DNA from: Clostridiales bacterium
GTDB taxonomy: Bacteria; Bacillota_A; Clostridia; Saccharofermentanales; Saccharofermentanaceae
DNA length: 19,619 bases
NCBI GenBank assembly: GCA_017649745.1
Contig: JAGCGE010000249.1
Location: 1 to 19,619, forward strand
Reading direction: 5' to 3'
Part shown: piece after piece, positions 1-9,300 of the stretch
Layout: each line of letters begins with the position of its first letter
Position numbering within the stretch: position 1 is the stretch's first letter
The notes under the pieces: model-generated
What the model saw: only the letters and a program-made list of their open reading frames with translations
Databases searched by the model: none
Told to the model about the DNA's origin: nothing
Position numbers and translations under genes: made by a program

Positions 1-123
1 AAATAGACCGGGGGGTGTTTCTTAAGCGACCCGGGGGGGTGGCATTATCAAAATTCTCACTGAAAACTGTGAAAATTTCGTACAGATTTTGGCCTACAGA
101 ATTCTCGCAAAAACTGCGCAAAA
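1..123 (-). repeat. Left-edge sequence with further repeat copies
   Basis: No gene is established here. The minus strand contains a repeat copy GTGAGAATTTTGATAATGCC followed by a C7 run at 31-62 and a partial copy at about 97-112. The -1 frame relative to the 113-aa gene stays open from its 3' end to the window edge and would encode SENFDNATPP, but no start codon with a ribosome site was found. Confidence 0.4.
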
Positions 124-465
124 TTACTTCAAACTTTTCGCTAGCTCAAGCTGCGCCCGCTGATCCTCTGTATATTCTACAACTCCAGGATCGCGCTTTT
201 TCAAATGTACAACTGTGTACCGCTTGAGTGGGTCTAGCCGTACCAGCTCCAGTATGGCCATATCTGAAATTAGACTGGGGTCATCTGTTTTCAAAGTTTT
301 CACTAAGTAATCTTCCATCTTAGCTAGCCTTTGTGTCGTGAAGTAACCCATATCGTTATCGAACCTGTACCATTCGTCGAACTGGGTCTGCGGGTTCCAC
401 GGATTGTCAGTAGTGGTTAAGTACGATTCGGTGTCTAGTTCTTTTTCGTAATTCTCGCTTTCCAT
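124..465 (-). CDS. Acidic phage protein with TTTDNPWNPQTQFDEWYRFD motif, 113 aa
   Basis: The central TTTDNPWNPQTQFDEWYRFD (residues 17-36) and GYFTTQRLA resemble a conserved 'TTxDNPFxPFxxFxxWYxFDxxxGYxTCxxLAR' segment I recall from small gut-phage proteins of unknown role. The N-terminus MESENYEKE resembles the SEN-x-EEE sequence of the repeat upstream. Start at 465 has AAAGGAG. The gene is bracketed by a 12-bp direct repeat (136-147 and 480-491) containing GCTAGC. It lies after the RNA polymerase, probably at a module border. Confidence 0.6.
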   Translation of the reverse strand: MESENYEKELDTESYLTTTDNPWNPQTQFDEWYRFDNDMGYFTTQRLAKMEDYLVKTLKTDDPSLISDMAILELVRLDPLKRYTVVHLKKRDPGVVEYTEDQRAQLELAKSLK

Positions 466-1022
466 TACTAAACTTCTCCTTTCGCTAGCTCTTCGTAACT
501 CTCACTTAGAAAAGCTTTGTTTTAATGTGCCTTAGTCTTATGTAAAGGGGTCTTTTTCTTCATAATTCTCACTTTCGCATGACTAAAGCGAATAGTAATT
601 GATTGAATTGCTATAGCCTACCCTTAATTCAAGGTGGGGGTTCTTCTTCAGAATTTTCACTTTGACATTAAAAGGTAAGCTATAGCAAGAAGTTTCGACC
701 CACCCTTTTGTTCTCCGTTATAGGGTACTTGAATAGAGGGTGGGCTATTAAATTGTATGGGGTATGAAGTTTATTAAACTTCTCACTTGGCAGTAAACCC
801 TGGAGGTTTCATTTAACTGCGGCTAAGAGGAGCACAGCACCAAGTGAAGTCCCTTTAGGAGGCTATTAAAATGATAGGGGCCCCTTGAAATAGGGTGGGG
901 TCTTTTTTAAGGTGGGGGTACTTTACCAAAGTTTTCACTCAAGCAAGAAACCCGCCCACCTTTACTTCAGACCGGGGGTATATTTCAGTTTGGTATGGGC
1001 CTATCAAAAACTTATAGGGGTA
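466..1022 (-). repeat. Gene-free region with degenerate direct repeats and inverted repeats
   Basis: This 557-bp stretch has no convincing gene. It has degenerate direct repeats whose minus-strand consensus is about AGTGARAATTnTGAAGAAG followed by nACCCCCACC. Clear copies lie at about 546-575, 631-663, 758-788 and 909-941, with partial ones at 488-510 and elsewhere. Read in one frame they spell SEN-x-EEEPPP and then stop. Inverted repeats include GCTATAGCCTACCC at 610-623 with a partner at 672-686; CCCACCCT/AGGGTGGG at 699-706/737-744; and AAGGTGGG/CCCACCTT at 909-916/955-962. Candidate uses: structured regulatory RNA, terminator array, or binding-site array. Confidence 0.65.
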
Positions 1023-3791
1023 TTAATCTTCGTTACCCCCATTAACATAATAGGATACGGTAGAAACAGGAAGGCCGGTTGCTTCAGCGATCTGTTTCAA
1101 GGTGTACCCAGAATTGTCCATGGCTTTCATTCTATTAATTTTCGCTTCAGGTACAGTCTTAGAAGTTTTAGGCATAACGTATTCTTTAAGGGTATCTTTG
1201 TCCATATTTTTCATTATGGAATTAAGAAGGGTAGAAGAAATAGCTTTCTTTTCAATAGCTTTCTTTTCACGATCCGTAAGCTGTACAAACACGTCTTTCT
1301 TATGTGCTCCTACATCAGAACGGGCATCTGAAATTGCTATCTGTCTAAGTTTCTTCATATCTTTGGCATACTCTTTAGTTTTCAACTCTGGCATTTGCGC
1401 AATCTTTTGTCGAATCCATGCATTAGCTCTAACCTGTGCAATTCTTTCTTTAGGTGCATTCGCTTCTGCAAGAGCTACCTTTCTTTGAAGACTTTCGATT
1501 TCTTCTCTATACTCTTTCTTAAGAGACGGGTCTACTTTATCAATTACAGTATTCTTACTAATCTTTCTAGCTTGATTTGCAAGACTCTTAAGAGCATTAG
1601 CATAATTTGCATAGGCCTCTTCAACCATAGTTCCAGAAGAAAGCTCATGAGCATCTTTAGCTTCAGCCATTTTAGTAGATTCACTTTGCCTAATTACTTC
1701 AGTCCAACCTATAATATTTCCTTTACGATCTTTCTTAGGTTTAAAATATGATTCTCCAGTTTCTCTATAAATCTTCTCTCCTGTATTAGGATCAATGTCA
1801 TATCCAAGAGCTCGTTTATTTACTCGCTTTACACTCTTAGCTTGGGATATCAATGTACTAGCTCCACCACCATTCTGGTATTCTTTCTTAAGTGCGTCAA
1901 TACCAAGATCTTTTTCTGAAGCTTTCCAATCATACCCATGCTTCTGTGCATCGATAACAACCATTGATTGTTTAACAGCTCTAATTATCTTTTCATCAGG
2001 TGCTCCTTGAATAGTCATATCAGTTATCAAATTTGAAACGATGCCCATTTCTCTTTGCTTCTCTTTGTCGGTCATCTTTTTCATACCTTCATAACCAGGA
2101 TATAACTGAGCCATCTTTTCACTCCAACCTTCAAGCTCTTTATAAGGCTTCTTAGTCAAAGTTTTCACTTTATCTGACTGAGGAATAACAACAACGCTAT
2201 CTCCATCAAAGTCTGCTCCTGATAATATACCCGCTACATTAGTGTTAATACCAATAGCATCTGTGGCATTACCTAATCTTTTCTTTGCTTCTTGATTCTT
2301 ATTGTTAACAGTCAAAGTAGGAATCTCAAAGACTCCTCCATGAGGATATCTAACAAGACAAAGAACATCACCATCTCTATATGTAGGCGCATAAACTTCA
2401 GTGTCTTTAAGACTATTAACAGGAAGAATAACTTTAGAACTTTGACCAGGAACAGCTGTAGCTTTAAGTTCAACTGCATCTGAATCACAGCTCTCTGCAA
2501 AATCTTTAAGAAACTTAGCTCTAATAGTAGGATTTTCAATATTTAAAATATCATTGTACTCATCCATCTTTTCTGCTAGAGTAAGTTTTAATTGTTTCTG
2601 TACGAATTCTTTCTTTTGTTTAGAAAGGAACTGAGAACTCAAGTTTTTAGAATATGAATCCCAATCGCCTTCCTGTTTAATGATGTTAACGGGAGACAGT
2701 TGATCTTCTCCGTTTTCATCTTTATAATGGTACTGACCTTTTCTTCTAATAACTGCGCCAAACGGATTATCCCAATCTATTTCTTGCGTCATTTTATTAG
2801 TCTTTAAAGGCTTAAGAACTCCATCATACAAGTCAGTGCCCGGTTTCTTATTACTGTTGTAAACGACATCATAGCCTTCAGGAATATCATCAGAATAGAA
2901 TGCCATTCCCTTCATGTAAGATTTACCATCAACAGCAATACGAACCTGTGCATAATGGTTCTTTCCTAAAGAAAGGTCATCGACACCTGGACGAAGCTCA
3001 ATAGTTCCATCCATTGCAGAACCACCATCTTCACCATATCGAACATAGATACGATTAATATCAATAGATGAAGGCTTCTCTGGCTTATCATAAGACTTGC
3101 CAAAGTCAGGTGAATAGTCACCAACTGTTTGAATCTGGTCAATATTTTTAAATATCTCACCTTTAGTAGTTCCTTGCTTACATAAAACTTTAACAGTAGT
3201 ATGCTGCTCGGGATTATTAGCTTGAGGTACTTCAATATTTACAGTGTCATAACCTTCTTCTTTGAGAATCTGAAGGGCGGCTTTTAATGTTGAATCGGAG
3301 ACACCAATTTCTTTATCAACGCCTTTACCAACATCAAGCCAACCCTTCTTGTTAAACTCCCTAATAAGCATATCAGCTGTTCCACGAGATCTGGATTCCT
3401 TCTCCTTAATCACATAATCTCTCAAACCTCTGATTGTGGATTCCGGCCAACCTGTCTTTCTAGACAAAGTAGTCGGAGTATATCCATGAAGAAGCATCTT
3501 TTTAACGTAACTAGCTCTAGCTACGAGCTCCTGCTCTTCGGAAGCTTTTCTCTTATTTCTGAGAACTGTTGTAGAAATATTAAATTTCTTAGCAATCTCA
3601 GTTTCGCTTAAGCCTTGTGACTTATAGCCTCGGTATTCGGCGAGCCATCCATCTTCGTGCTGATATGGATTCTCACCTGATCCCCATGGGTATCGTCCAG
3701 AATGACGAGGGGTTCCATAATGTTTTATTATGCTGTCTTCGTAGTCAGTTCCTATAAGATCATTAAAGGAACCCTCATCATAAATATCCAT
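1023..3791 (-). CDS. Single-chain, multisubunit-type RNA polymerase (YonO-like), 922 aa
   Basis: The central GADFDGDSVVVIP has D527, D529 and D531, the metal-binding DFDGD of the beta-prime double-psi beta-barrel; upstream VLCLVRYPHGGVFEIPTLTV and a barrel-like segment with conserved lysines (GKSYMKGMAFYSDDIPEGYD) would be the second barrel region. This is the layout of one-chain RNA polymerases such as YonO of Bacillus phage SPbeta and crAss-like virion enzymes, as I recall. Near the N-terminus are HYGTPRHSGRYPWGSGENPY (24-43) and helix-turn-helix segments (60-82 and 103-125); another lies at 895-914. It should transcribe phage genes. Overlaps the nuclease stop as TAATG; ribosome site AAGGAGG. 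Confidence 0.8.
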   Translation of the reverse strand: MDIYDEGSFNDLIGTDYEDSIIKHYGTPRHSGRYPWGSGENPYQHEDGWLAEYRGYKSQGLSETEIAKKFNISTTVLRNKRKASEEQELVARASYVKKMLLHGYTPTTLSRKTGWPESTIRGLRDYVIKEKESRSRGTADMLIREFNKKGWLDVGKGVDKEIGVSDSTLKAALQILKEEGYDTVNIEVPQANNPEQHTTVKVLCKQGTTKGEIFKNIDQIQTVGDYSPDFGKSYDKPEKPSSIDINRIYVRYGEDGGSAMDGTIELRPGVDDLSLGKNHYAQVRIAVDGKSYMKGMAFYSDDIPEGYDVVYNSNKKPGTDLYDGVLKPLKTNKMTQEIDWDNPFGAVIRRKGQYHYKDENGEDQLSPVNIIKQEGDWDSYSKNLSSQFLSKQKKEFVQKQLKLTLAEKMDEYNDILNIENPTIRAKFLKDFAESCDSDAVELKATAVPGQSSKVILPVNSLKDTEVYAPTYRDGDVLCLVRYPHGGVFEIPTLTVNNKNQEAKKRLGNATDAIGINTNVAGILSGADFDGDSVVVIPQSDKVKTLTKKPYKELEGWSEKMAQLYPGYEGMKKMTDKEKQREMGIVSNLITDMTIQGAPDEKIIRAVKQSMVVIDAQKHGYDWKASEKDLGIDALKKEYQNGGGASTLISQAKSVKRVNKRALGYDIDPNTGEKIYRETGESYFKPKKDRKGNIIGWTEVIRQSESTKMAEAKDAHELSSGTMVEEAYANYANALKSLANQARKISKNTVIDKVDPSLKKEYREEIESLQRKVALAEANAPKERIAQVRANAWIRQKIAQMPELKTKEYAKDMKKLRQIAISDARSDVGAHKKDVFVQLTDREKKAIEKKAISSTLLNSIMKNMDKDTLKEYVMPKTSKTVPEAKINRMKAMDNSGYTLKQIAEATGLPVSTVSYYVNGGNED

Positions 3792-4348
3792 TAGCTTTCT
3801 TCCTCCTTAACCTTCTCGATTAGGTTGTCGAAACGTTTTATGGTCGCCATAATCTGTATAATAGCTTCAGGCGGTGGCTCACAAATCTGAATATCATTAT
3901 TCTGGTAAATACACAAAACCATCTTAATGTCTTTTGGATTGATGGTATACTCAAGACAGAATAAAGCAGCATAGACCATAAGCTGTTCCATGTGAGCTTT
4001 AATTACTCCTGTCTTTAAGTCATGTATTCTTAATGTTTTCCCATCAAAGGAAATAGCGTCTGCTGTTCCAAAACAGTTTTCGCTATAAAATAACAATTGC
4101 TCAGGTCTCATTCTAAAACCTATAGCATCGTTAACAAACATATTCAAAGTCGTTTGGGACTTTGGAAGTTTCTGTCTTCGCTTTATACATGTTGCTGCAA
4201 ACTCATGAGTCTCTGTGCCTGCAACAGTAGCAAGCTCTGTCTTAAACATGAATATCAATTTATCGTCATCATAGTTAATCCAGTGATACTTGCTAGCTGA
4301 CAGAAATGCGTGCAGTCCTTGGTACTTTGAGTGATCGTTCCATCGCAT
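3791..4348 (-). CDS. RecB/Cas4-like PD-(D/E)XK nuclease, 185 aa
   Basis: Nuclease core: H48 in the helix GTETHEFAAT, GTADAISFDG (D97), HDLKTG (D110, K112) and QLMVYAALF (Q122, Y126), the HxxE...GxxD...DxK...QxxxY order of RecB/Cas4-type exonucleases. No cysteine cluster for an iron-sulfur site is visible, so Cas4 itself is unlikely. A phage exonuclease for end resection or recombination fits its position after an SF2 helicase and VRR-NUC. The start is supported by AAGGAGGAAG. Its stop overlaps the polymerase start as TAATG. Confidence 0.85.
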   Translation of the reverse strand: MRWNDHSKYQGLHAFLSASKYHWINYDDDKLIFMFKTELATVAGTETHEFAATCIKRRQKLPKSQTTLNMFVNDAIGFRMRPEQLLFYSENCFGTADAISFDGKTLRIHDLKTGVIKAHMEQLMVYAALFCLEYTINPKDIKMVLCIYQNNDIQICEPPPEAIIQIMATIKRFDNLIEKVKEEES

Positions 4349-4610
4349 CTAAAACTTCCTCCTTGTTCTCAGGAAATATCACAGAAGCGAAACTCATATA
4401 ATTACACTTCGTTAGATAGTAAACCTGATTAGGTTGGAAAGGTTCATTTGGAGATTTCTTACATTCAAGCATAGCCCATCTTTTCTTGTATAATATCAAT
4501 AGATCGGGTATACCTTGTTTGTAATTAGGATCGTTCTTTAAAACAATGCAACCAGGAAATCTCTCCTGAATCTCTTTAATAAGTTTCTTTTGGAATTCAG
4601 ACTCTTTCAT
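4293..4610 (-). CDS. VRR-NUC domain nuclease, 105 aa
   Basis: A minimal PD-(D/E)XK nuclease of the VRR-NUC type: MKESEFQKKLIKEIQERFPG helix, then QGIPDLLILYKKRWAMLECK with P35-D36 and E49-C-K51 as the catalytic residues. Stand-alone VRR-NUC proteins are common in phages and are linked to branched DNA or Holliday-junction cutting. Start at 4610 follows GGAG 7 bases upstream; an ATG four codons earlier is in frame but sits in that site. Its 3' end overlaps the next nuclease gene by 56 bp in another frame, which is unusually long here. Confidence 0.85.
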   Translation of the reverse strand: MKESEFQKKLIKEIQERFPGCIVLKNDPNYKQGIPDLLILYKKRWAMLECKKSPNEPFQPNQVYYLTKCNYMSFASVIFPENKEEVLDAMERSLKVPRTARISVS

Positions 4611-4619
4611 AAAGTACTC

Positions 4620-4661
4620 CATAAAAAAGAAAAAGGGCTGTTCTTATCCCTTCTATTATAG
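4620..4661 (-). terminator. Hairpin with T-run plus conserved TATAAT block (copy A)
   Basis: After the helicase stop, the minus strand reads CTATAATAGAAGGG, a loop, then CCCTTTTTCTTTTTT. The stem AGAAGGG pairs with CCCTTTT and is followed by a long T-run, a good intrinsic terminator. The block CTATAATAGAAGG and the upstream GAATCA/GCG segment also occur at 14143-14155. The ribosome site of the next gene lies just beyond the T-run. Confidence 0.6.
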
Positions 4662-4670
4662 GGAGTGATT

Positions 4671-5846
4671 CTACCGCGAATTTAAAATGAAGTTTTTCTC
4701 GTTGAATGTCTTCTTCGCCTTAAGTGCTCGGGCTATACTAATATCAATAGGACTGTGACTAGTCATGTGATAATAGTACAACTCTTTGTATGGAGTATTA
4801 AGACGGTTAATACGGCCACTAGCTTGAACCATAGTTTTGTAACTATAGCTTTGACTAAAAAATATAGTAGTGTCAGTCTTAATACAATTCCAACCTTCGG
4901 CACCAGCTAAATAATTCACTAAGTAAACCCATTTAGAATTTGCAGGTAGATCTTCATGCCTATGCCCATTCCATTCTGCTACTTCAAAACTCGTATTAAA
5001 AAACAGCTTCTTTAAAATATCAAGCTCATAATCATACGAGTAGAAAATTATTACTCGATTGTGCTTCTCTGCTAACTCCTTAACTTTCGCTTGACGATCA
5101 GGTGAAGAGTTAACAACTTTTCTTAAGTAATAACATAACGAACCTGCATCACCAAAAGGCTCTCCTGTTTCAGGATTCTGTCTGGTCTTCATAATACTCT
5201 TGTATTCAAGTAATGGAAACTCAGTAACCACATTAATGTGATTCAAATGAGCAGGAGGGTGATAGTCCATCTCGATTAAAATATCATTCCTAATCTTAAG
5301 CAGTCTACCGACTCCAAGATACGTAGAAACTTTAGGATACTTTGTATAACGTGAATACACAACGTGCATACGAGTAAACTCACTTTTGTTTCTATAATAT
5401 CCATTAGCTATGAATACTGGAATGTAATCCAACCATGTATCGCCGGGTGTTGCAGTTAATAAGATCCATTCATTGTTTCTAGCTATCCTAATAAAGGTCT
5501 TACTCCATTTACCATAACCAACTACTCGTTGTTCATCAAAGATGAAGAATGCATCTTGAATATCAATATACTTTTCGATGTTATTCCAGCTGTCGACTTT
5601 AGCTGTTATGCCAAAAGGCTTCATTTCTATTTCCCATTCAAGTGTATCCCTCTTCCTAGCCGTCGTTATGATGTATAACGGTTTAGTAATCTTTGCTTTA
5701 GGAATATCATTTAGGTCTCCCCCTTGACGGAGAAAGTAGTAAGCTAAACCTGTTCTAGATTTTCCGCTGCCTACCTCTCCGCAAAGGATACAACCGTTTT
5801 TCATCTTTTTAACGGCAGCTTCTTGGTGTGGTTTCAAGAACGCCAT
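4671..5846 (-). CDS. SF2 helicase/ATPase, 391 aa
   Basis: DNA-dependent ATPase of helicase superfamily 2. Motif I is GEVGSGKS (23-30) near the N-terminus after a Q-motif-like LKPHQ (4-8). Motif II is DEQR (104-107), motif III TATP (131-134), and the second RecA domain ends with motif VI QASGRINR (341-348), which carries the arginine fingers. The protein is short and lacks extra domains, like phage SNF2/DEAD-type helicases used in replication or recombination restart. The start at 5846 is fixed by GGAG with a TGATATTT spacer. It lies between the ssDNA-binding-like gene and the nuclease genes. A conserved hairpin follows its stop. Confidence 0.9.
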   Translation of the reverse strand: MAFLKPHQEAAVKKMKNGCILCGEVGSGKSRTGLAYYFLRQGGDLNDIPKAKITKPLYIITTARKRDTLEWEIEMKPFGITAKVDSWNNIEKYIDIQDAFFIFDEQRVVGYGKWSKTFIRIARNNEWILLTATPGDTWLDYIPVFIANGYYRNKSEFTRMHVVYSRYTKYPKVSTYLGVGRLLKIRNDILIEMDYHPPAHLNHINVVTEFPLLEYKSIMKTRQNPETGEPFGDAGSLCYYLRKVVNSSPDRQAKVKELAEKHNRVIIFYSYDYELDILKKLFFNTSFEVAEWNGHRHEDLPANSKWVYLVNYLAGAEGWNCIKTDTTIFFSQSYSYKTMVQASGRINRLNTPYKELYYYHMTSHSPIDISIARALKAKKTFNEKNFILNSR

Positions 5847-5861
5847 AAATATCAATTCTCC

Positions 5862-6332
5862 TTACATTCCAGGAAACATATCTGCAAAGTCCTTCTTAGG
5901 AATGATCACATACATTGTCTTAAGGTATGCTGCAGTTCCGCTCTTGCCTCCTCTTTCCCAACGATAAGGAGTGAACGCAATGTGACAATCCAAGAATCTA
6001 ATATTGTCCAACTCTCCAACAGTCTCTTCAGTCATCTGAGTGATAACTCCATTCACATCACCATAAACTGTATAAACTTCCGGCGGATACTTATCGAATC
6101 TGCATCTAATCTTCAGCTCAGGAATATCAATTTCGTTTCCCTCATCATCCTGAGTATGGAACATGAAAATGTGATAACCAAACTGACTCAATACTTCAGC
6201 CTGCTCATCATCGAGAGCAATTACAAAATCTCTCATACCTGCAGGGCCAAACTTATCTCCACTAAAATTCTTAAGAGCCGGAACTACATTAGCTCCTTTA
6301 ATTCTTACCTTATTGCCTTCAACTTCAATCAT
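5862..6332 (-). CDS. Probable single-strand-DNA-binding-like replication protein, 156 aa
   Basis: Short beta-rich protein: MIEVEGNKVRIKGANVVPAL, KNFSGDKFGPAGMRDFVIAL (16-35), PPEVYTVYG, IRFLDCHIAFTPYRWERGGK and TAAYLKTMYVIIP. The order 'NFSG...xxGxRxFxxxL...xPPxVYxxxG...xDxxIxPYxWExxGKSGxxAYLKTMYV' matches a family I recall from many actinobacterial and gut phages, usually uncharacterised and resembling OB-fold ssDNA-binding proteins. Position between the polymerase and an SF2 helicase supports a replication role. Start at 6332 follows GAAAGGAAATTATC; the longer in-frame version overlaps the polymerase gene and lacks a site. Confidence 0.6.
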   Translation of the reverse strand: MIEVEGNKVRIKGANVVPALKNFSGDKFGPAGMRDFVIALDDEQAEVLSQFGYHIFMFHTQDDEGNEIDIPELKIRCRFDKYPPEVYTVYGDVNGVITQMTEETVGELDNIRFLDCHIAFTPYRWERGGKSGTAAYLKTMYVIIPKKDFADMFPGM

Positions 6333-6345
6333 GATAATTTCCTTT

Positions 6346-9300
6346 CTAGGAGACGAATTCTTCGAAATCTCCAAATTGTGATATAGTTTCTTTTGCTTCT
6401 ATTGCTTTACTCTCAAAATATCCATAATCAATGTCGTCTTCATAACCAAGTCTCTTGACTACTTCACTTTCAAGCCAAAGCCAATCTTTACTATCGGTAA
6501 CTGAATTAAACTTATCATCACCTCTAGCACATACAAGTCTGCCACCATGTGTCTTCATAGGACAGAACCTGCCAACTTTACCTACGAAACTTCTTTCAAT
6601 AGTTCCATCAGGTTTCTCAAACTCCAAATACATTGAAGTCTTAACAGCTCTTGTTACACAGAAGTCATCAAATATCAATGGCTCGTGCGTGAACAAAGTC
6701 TTCTTAACATATGGCACTTGGAACTGAGCACCAGTTGTAATCCATTCACCGGTTCCCTCTTCTTTACCAACAAAGACCGCATCGTTAACAAGACAGAACT
6801 TCTCAAATACTTCCTCGATCTCAAAGTCATAACCGTACTTCTTACCTTCAGCAACAACTCTGTCTACAACTTTTTGATCTGCGCCAGGAATCTTAATAGA
6901 GTCTGTCTTAATATGCGCTACGGGATAATTAAGTTCATCTTGAACAATATGCTTAAGGTCAATCATGAACAATGCTCCACGCTTAGCAACAATATTATCG
7001 ATGTTTCTAGGATCTTTAAACGGATTAGCAAACTTCGCAGTTGTGTAACCATATACTGAGTTAATTACTAACTTAAGTGCTTTAGACAATTTCTTAGCTG
7101 TCGATTCGTCTGTCAAATAGTTAGCCAACTTACCATCAAACATTTTAGCGACTTTATCGAACTCTTTATGCTTGATTAAGATACGAATATCTTTTAACAT
7201 CTTAAAGTTGTCTGTGTACTTTCCAAACAAATTTAATGCTATTATACTTGACGGATGCATACTTGCCACATCTAGAACAGGAGTTCTTCCATACATTCCA
7301 GGAACAGCAAACACATAACCGCCTTCGCCAGGATCTTCTCCTCTATAGTTACTATGTCCAAACGAATACGTATAACCTGGGAACATTTCACTAAGATCTG
7401 TATAAACCAATTCAGGCTTCTTATCATCACCAAATATAATTTTAGTTGTATGAAGTCTGGAAGGATCATTTATAGACAGACCTGACAATTCTGCCAGAAT
7501 CTTTCGAACAGTCAAATCCTCTTGAGTAGCATCAAATACAGCTTCTGTTGCTAAAACATCATTACAACAATAATCAGCTGCTTTTTCCCAAAGCTCTTCA
7601 GGAATAGGTTGATCCCAAGGCCAATCCATTTCTTGATGATGAATACCAAGTTCAATCTCCCATTTCTTCAAACTTTGTTTAACGTCAGCATAGTCATAAA
7701 TATCTGCCCAACTTAGATTATACGCTTCGCCAAAGAAACAACCTCTATCATTTTTCTCATTAATGATTCTCTGAGAAATATCAAAGAGCATTTCATTCGT
7801 GTAGCCTAATGTTCTGGCATACACGATATGGTTATCGTATCGTCTACAGTTGAAACCTACCCACCTTTTCTTGTTACCGTGAAATATCAATTTAGTCAGA
7901 TCTTCAGCAGACGGGTTCATTAACCTTACTACTTTACTACCAGATCCATATTTCTTGTAACAAAATATAAACAGATTAGGATAAACCTCAACGTCAAATA
8001 ACATTATAGGATCTTCATCTGTATAAGCAAGATCAGGTGGACTCTCGCTCTCACTCTTTAACTTCAACTTTTTAACTACACCAACACAATATTCACTTTG
8101 ATTACGACTTGCAAAAGCAAATGTAAGAATATCATTTCTCATATCCTCTACATTATACACCATTCCGCTGTCATAAGCTTTTGTAAGAATCATATCGATG
8201 TAATCAATACTTGGCTTATGGTTAGGCCATACTTGAAGTTTAAGAGCTTTAATGATACAACTTCTTAAATGTTTCTCATCCTTTAATACTTGCTCGTTCA
8301 TCTTTCTACCACTCTTCTGTTTTAATGCTAAACCACTACTAATAGTTGCTATCTGAATATCATTACATTGTGTTACTTTTCTTCTTAAAGCTGAATTACC
8401 AGTGAATACTTTTACTTCTATTGAATCAGCATAATCTCTACTTAATAAAGTTGGATCTCCATCATAAAAATAATGAAGATGGATTCCTTTACCAGATTTA
8501 CTAAGTTCGGCATAAGTCTTAGACCACTTCTTAGCTTCCGCTAGATTCAATTCATAACTCTTTTCACCGCTCTCATCTTTAATATCAAAGTCAATCACAA
8601 TCATATTAGATGGAACTTGTACATAGTGTTCTTTCGTAGTGTCTAAATCGCCTAAAACAGATTTTACATCTTTCCACGGTTTACTAGGAACCCCGTGCCT
8701 ATTACTGTACTGTGCAGGACACTCTTTGCAAATATCATCTAAAAGACTCTTCTGTTCTTTGAACTCAAGCCATTCTTTCTTAGTCTGCTTTCGTCCATTA
8801 AACTTCTTAAAGATCTTTTCACCTTTGAAGTTTGAATAAACACTTCTAAGATGAAGTCTCTTGCCATTGTTGTCTACTACAAACAAATCTTCATCAAAAT
8901 TATCAAAGTAATCTTTCAAGTCATCTCTGAACTCAAACATTACCGGATTAAACTTATTCGAACAATACTCTTCAATATACTTCTTATACAAACTAAATGC
9001 TTGTTTAAGAGTTATATATTCCATATCGTTGAAAATATCATAATGCTCTTTGACAAAGTTGAAGAAAGCATCTGTTCTATCCTGCATTTCCAATGGTTTG
9101 TAGCCATTGAAATAACTCTTGCCTAAGCTCTTGTAAACATTAAGACACTTATTAGCTATTGAACCGAGCTCATAATCAATACCTTCATACAACTCCCAAT
9201 ATTTACTTTCAGGCAATGTAACACCCTTCGGGTAAATATCAATTAATCGTCTGATCGTACCTGCCTTTGCATCTGTAATCTTTACAGGTTTATTACTAGC

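Noticed and set aside
1..140. Frameshift extension of the 113-aa gene into the left edge
   Set aside because: The -1 frame is open, but no clear slip site is seen at the gene end and the window stops before any test of coding sense.
466..1022. CRISPR-like array
   Set aside because: Repeats are degenerate, unevenly spaced and partly coding; there are no uniform spacers.
912..1488. Plus-strand open frames over and before the RNA polymerase gene
   Set aside because: They lie opposite a well-supported minus-strand gene or in the repeat region, have no ribosome site, and give low-complexity hydrophobic or Ser/Phe-rich peptides.
3791..4348. Cas4 of a CRISPR system
   Set aside because: No cysteine cluster, no cas genes and no CRISPR array nearby; a phage RecB-like exonuclease fits better.
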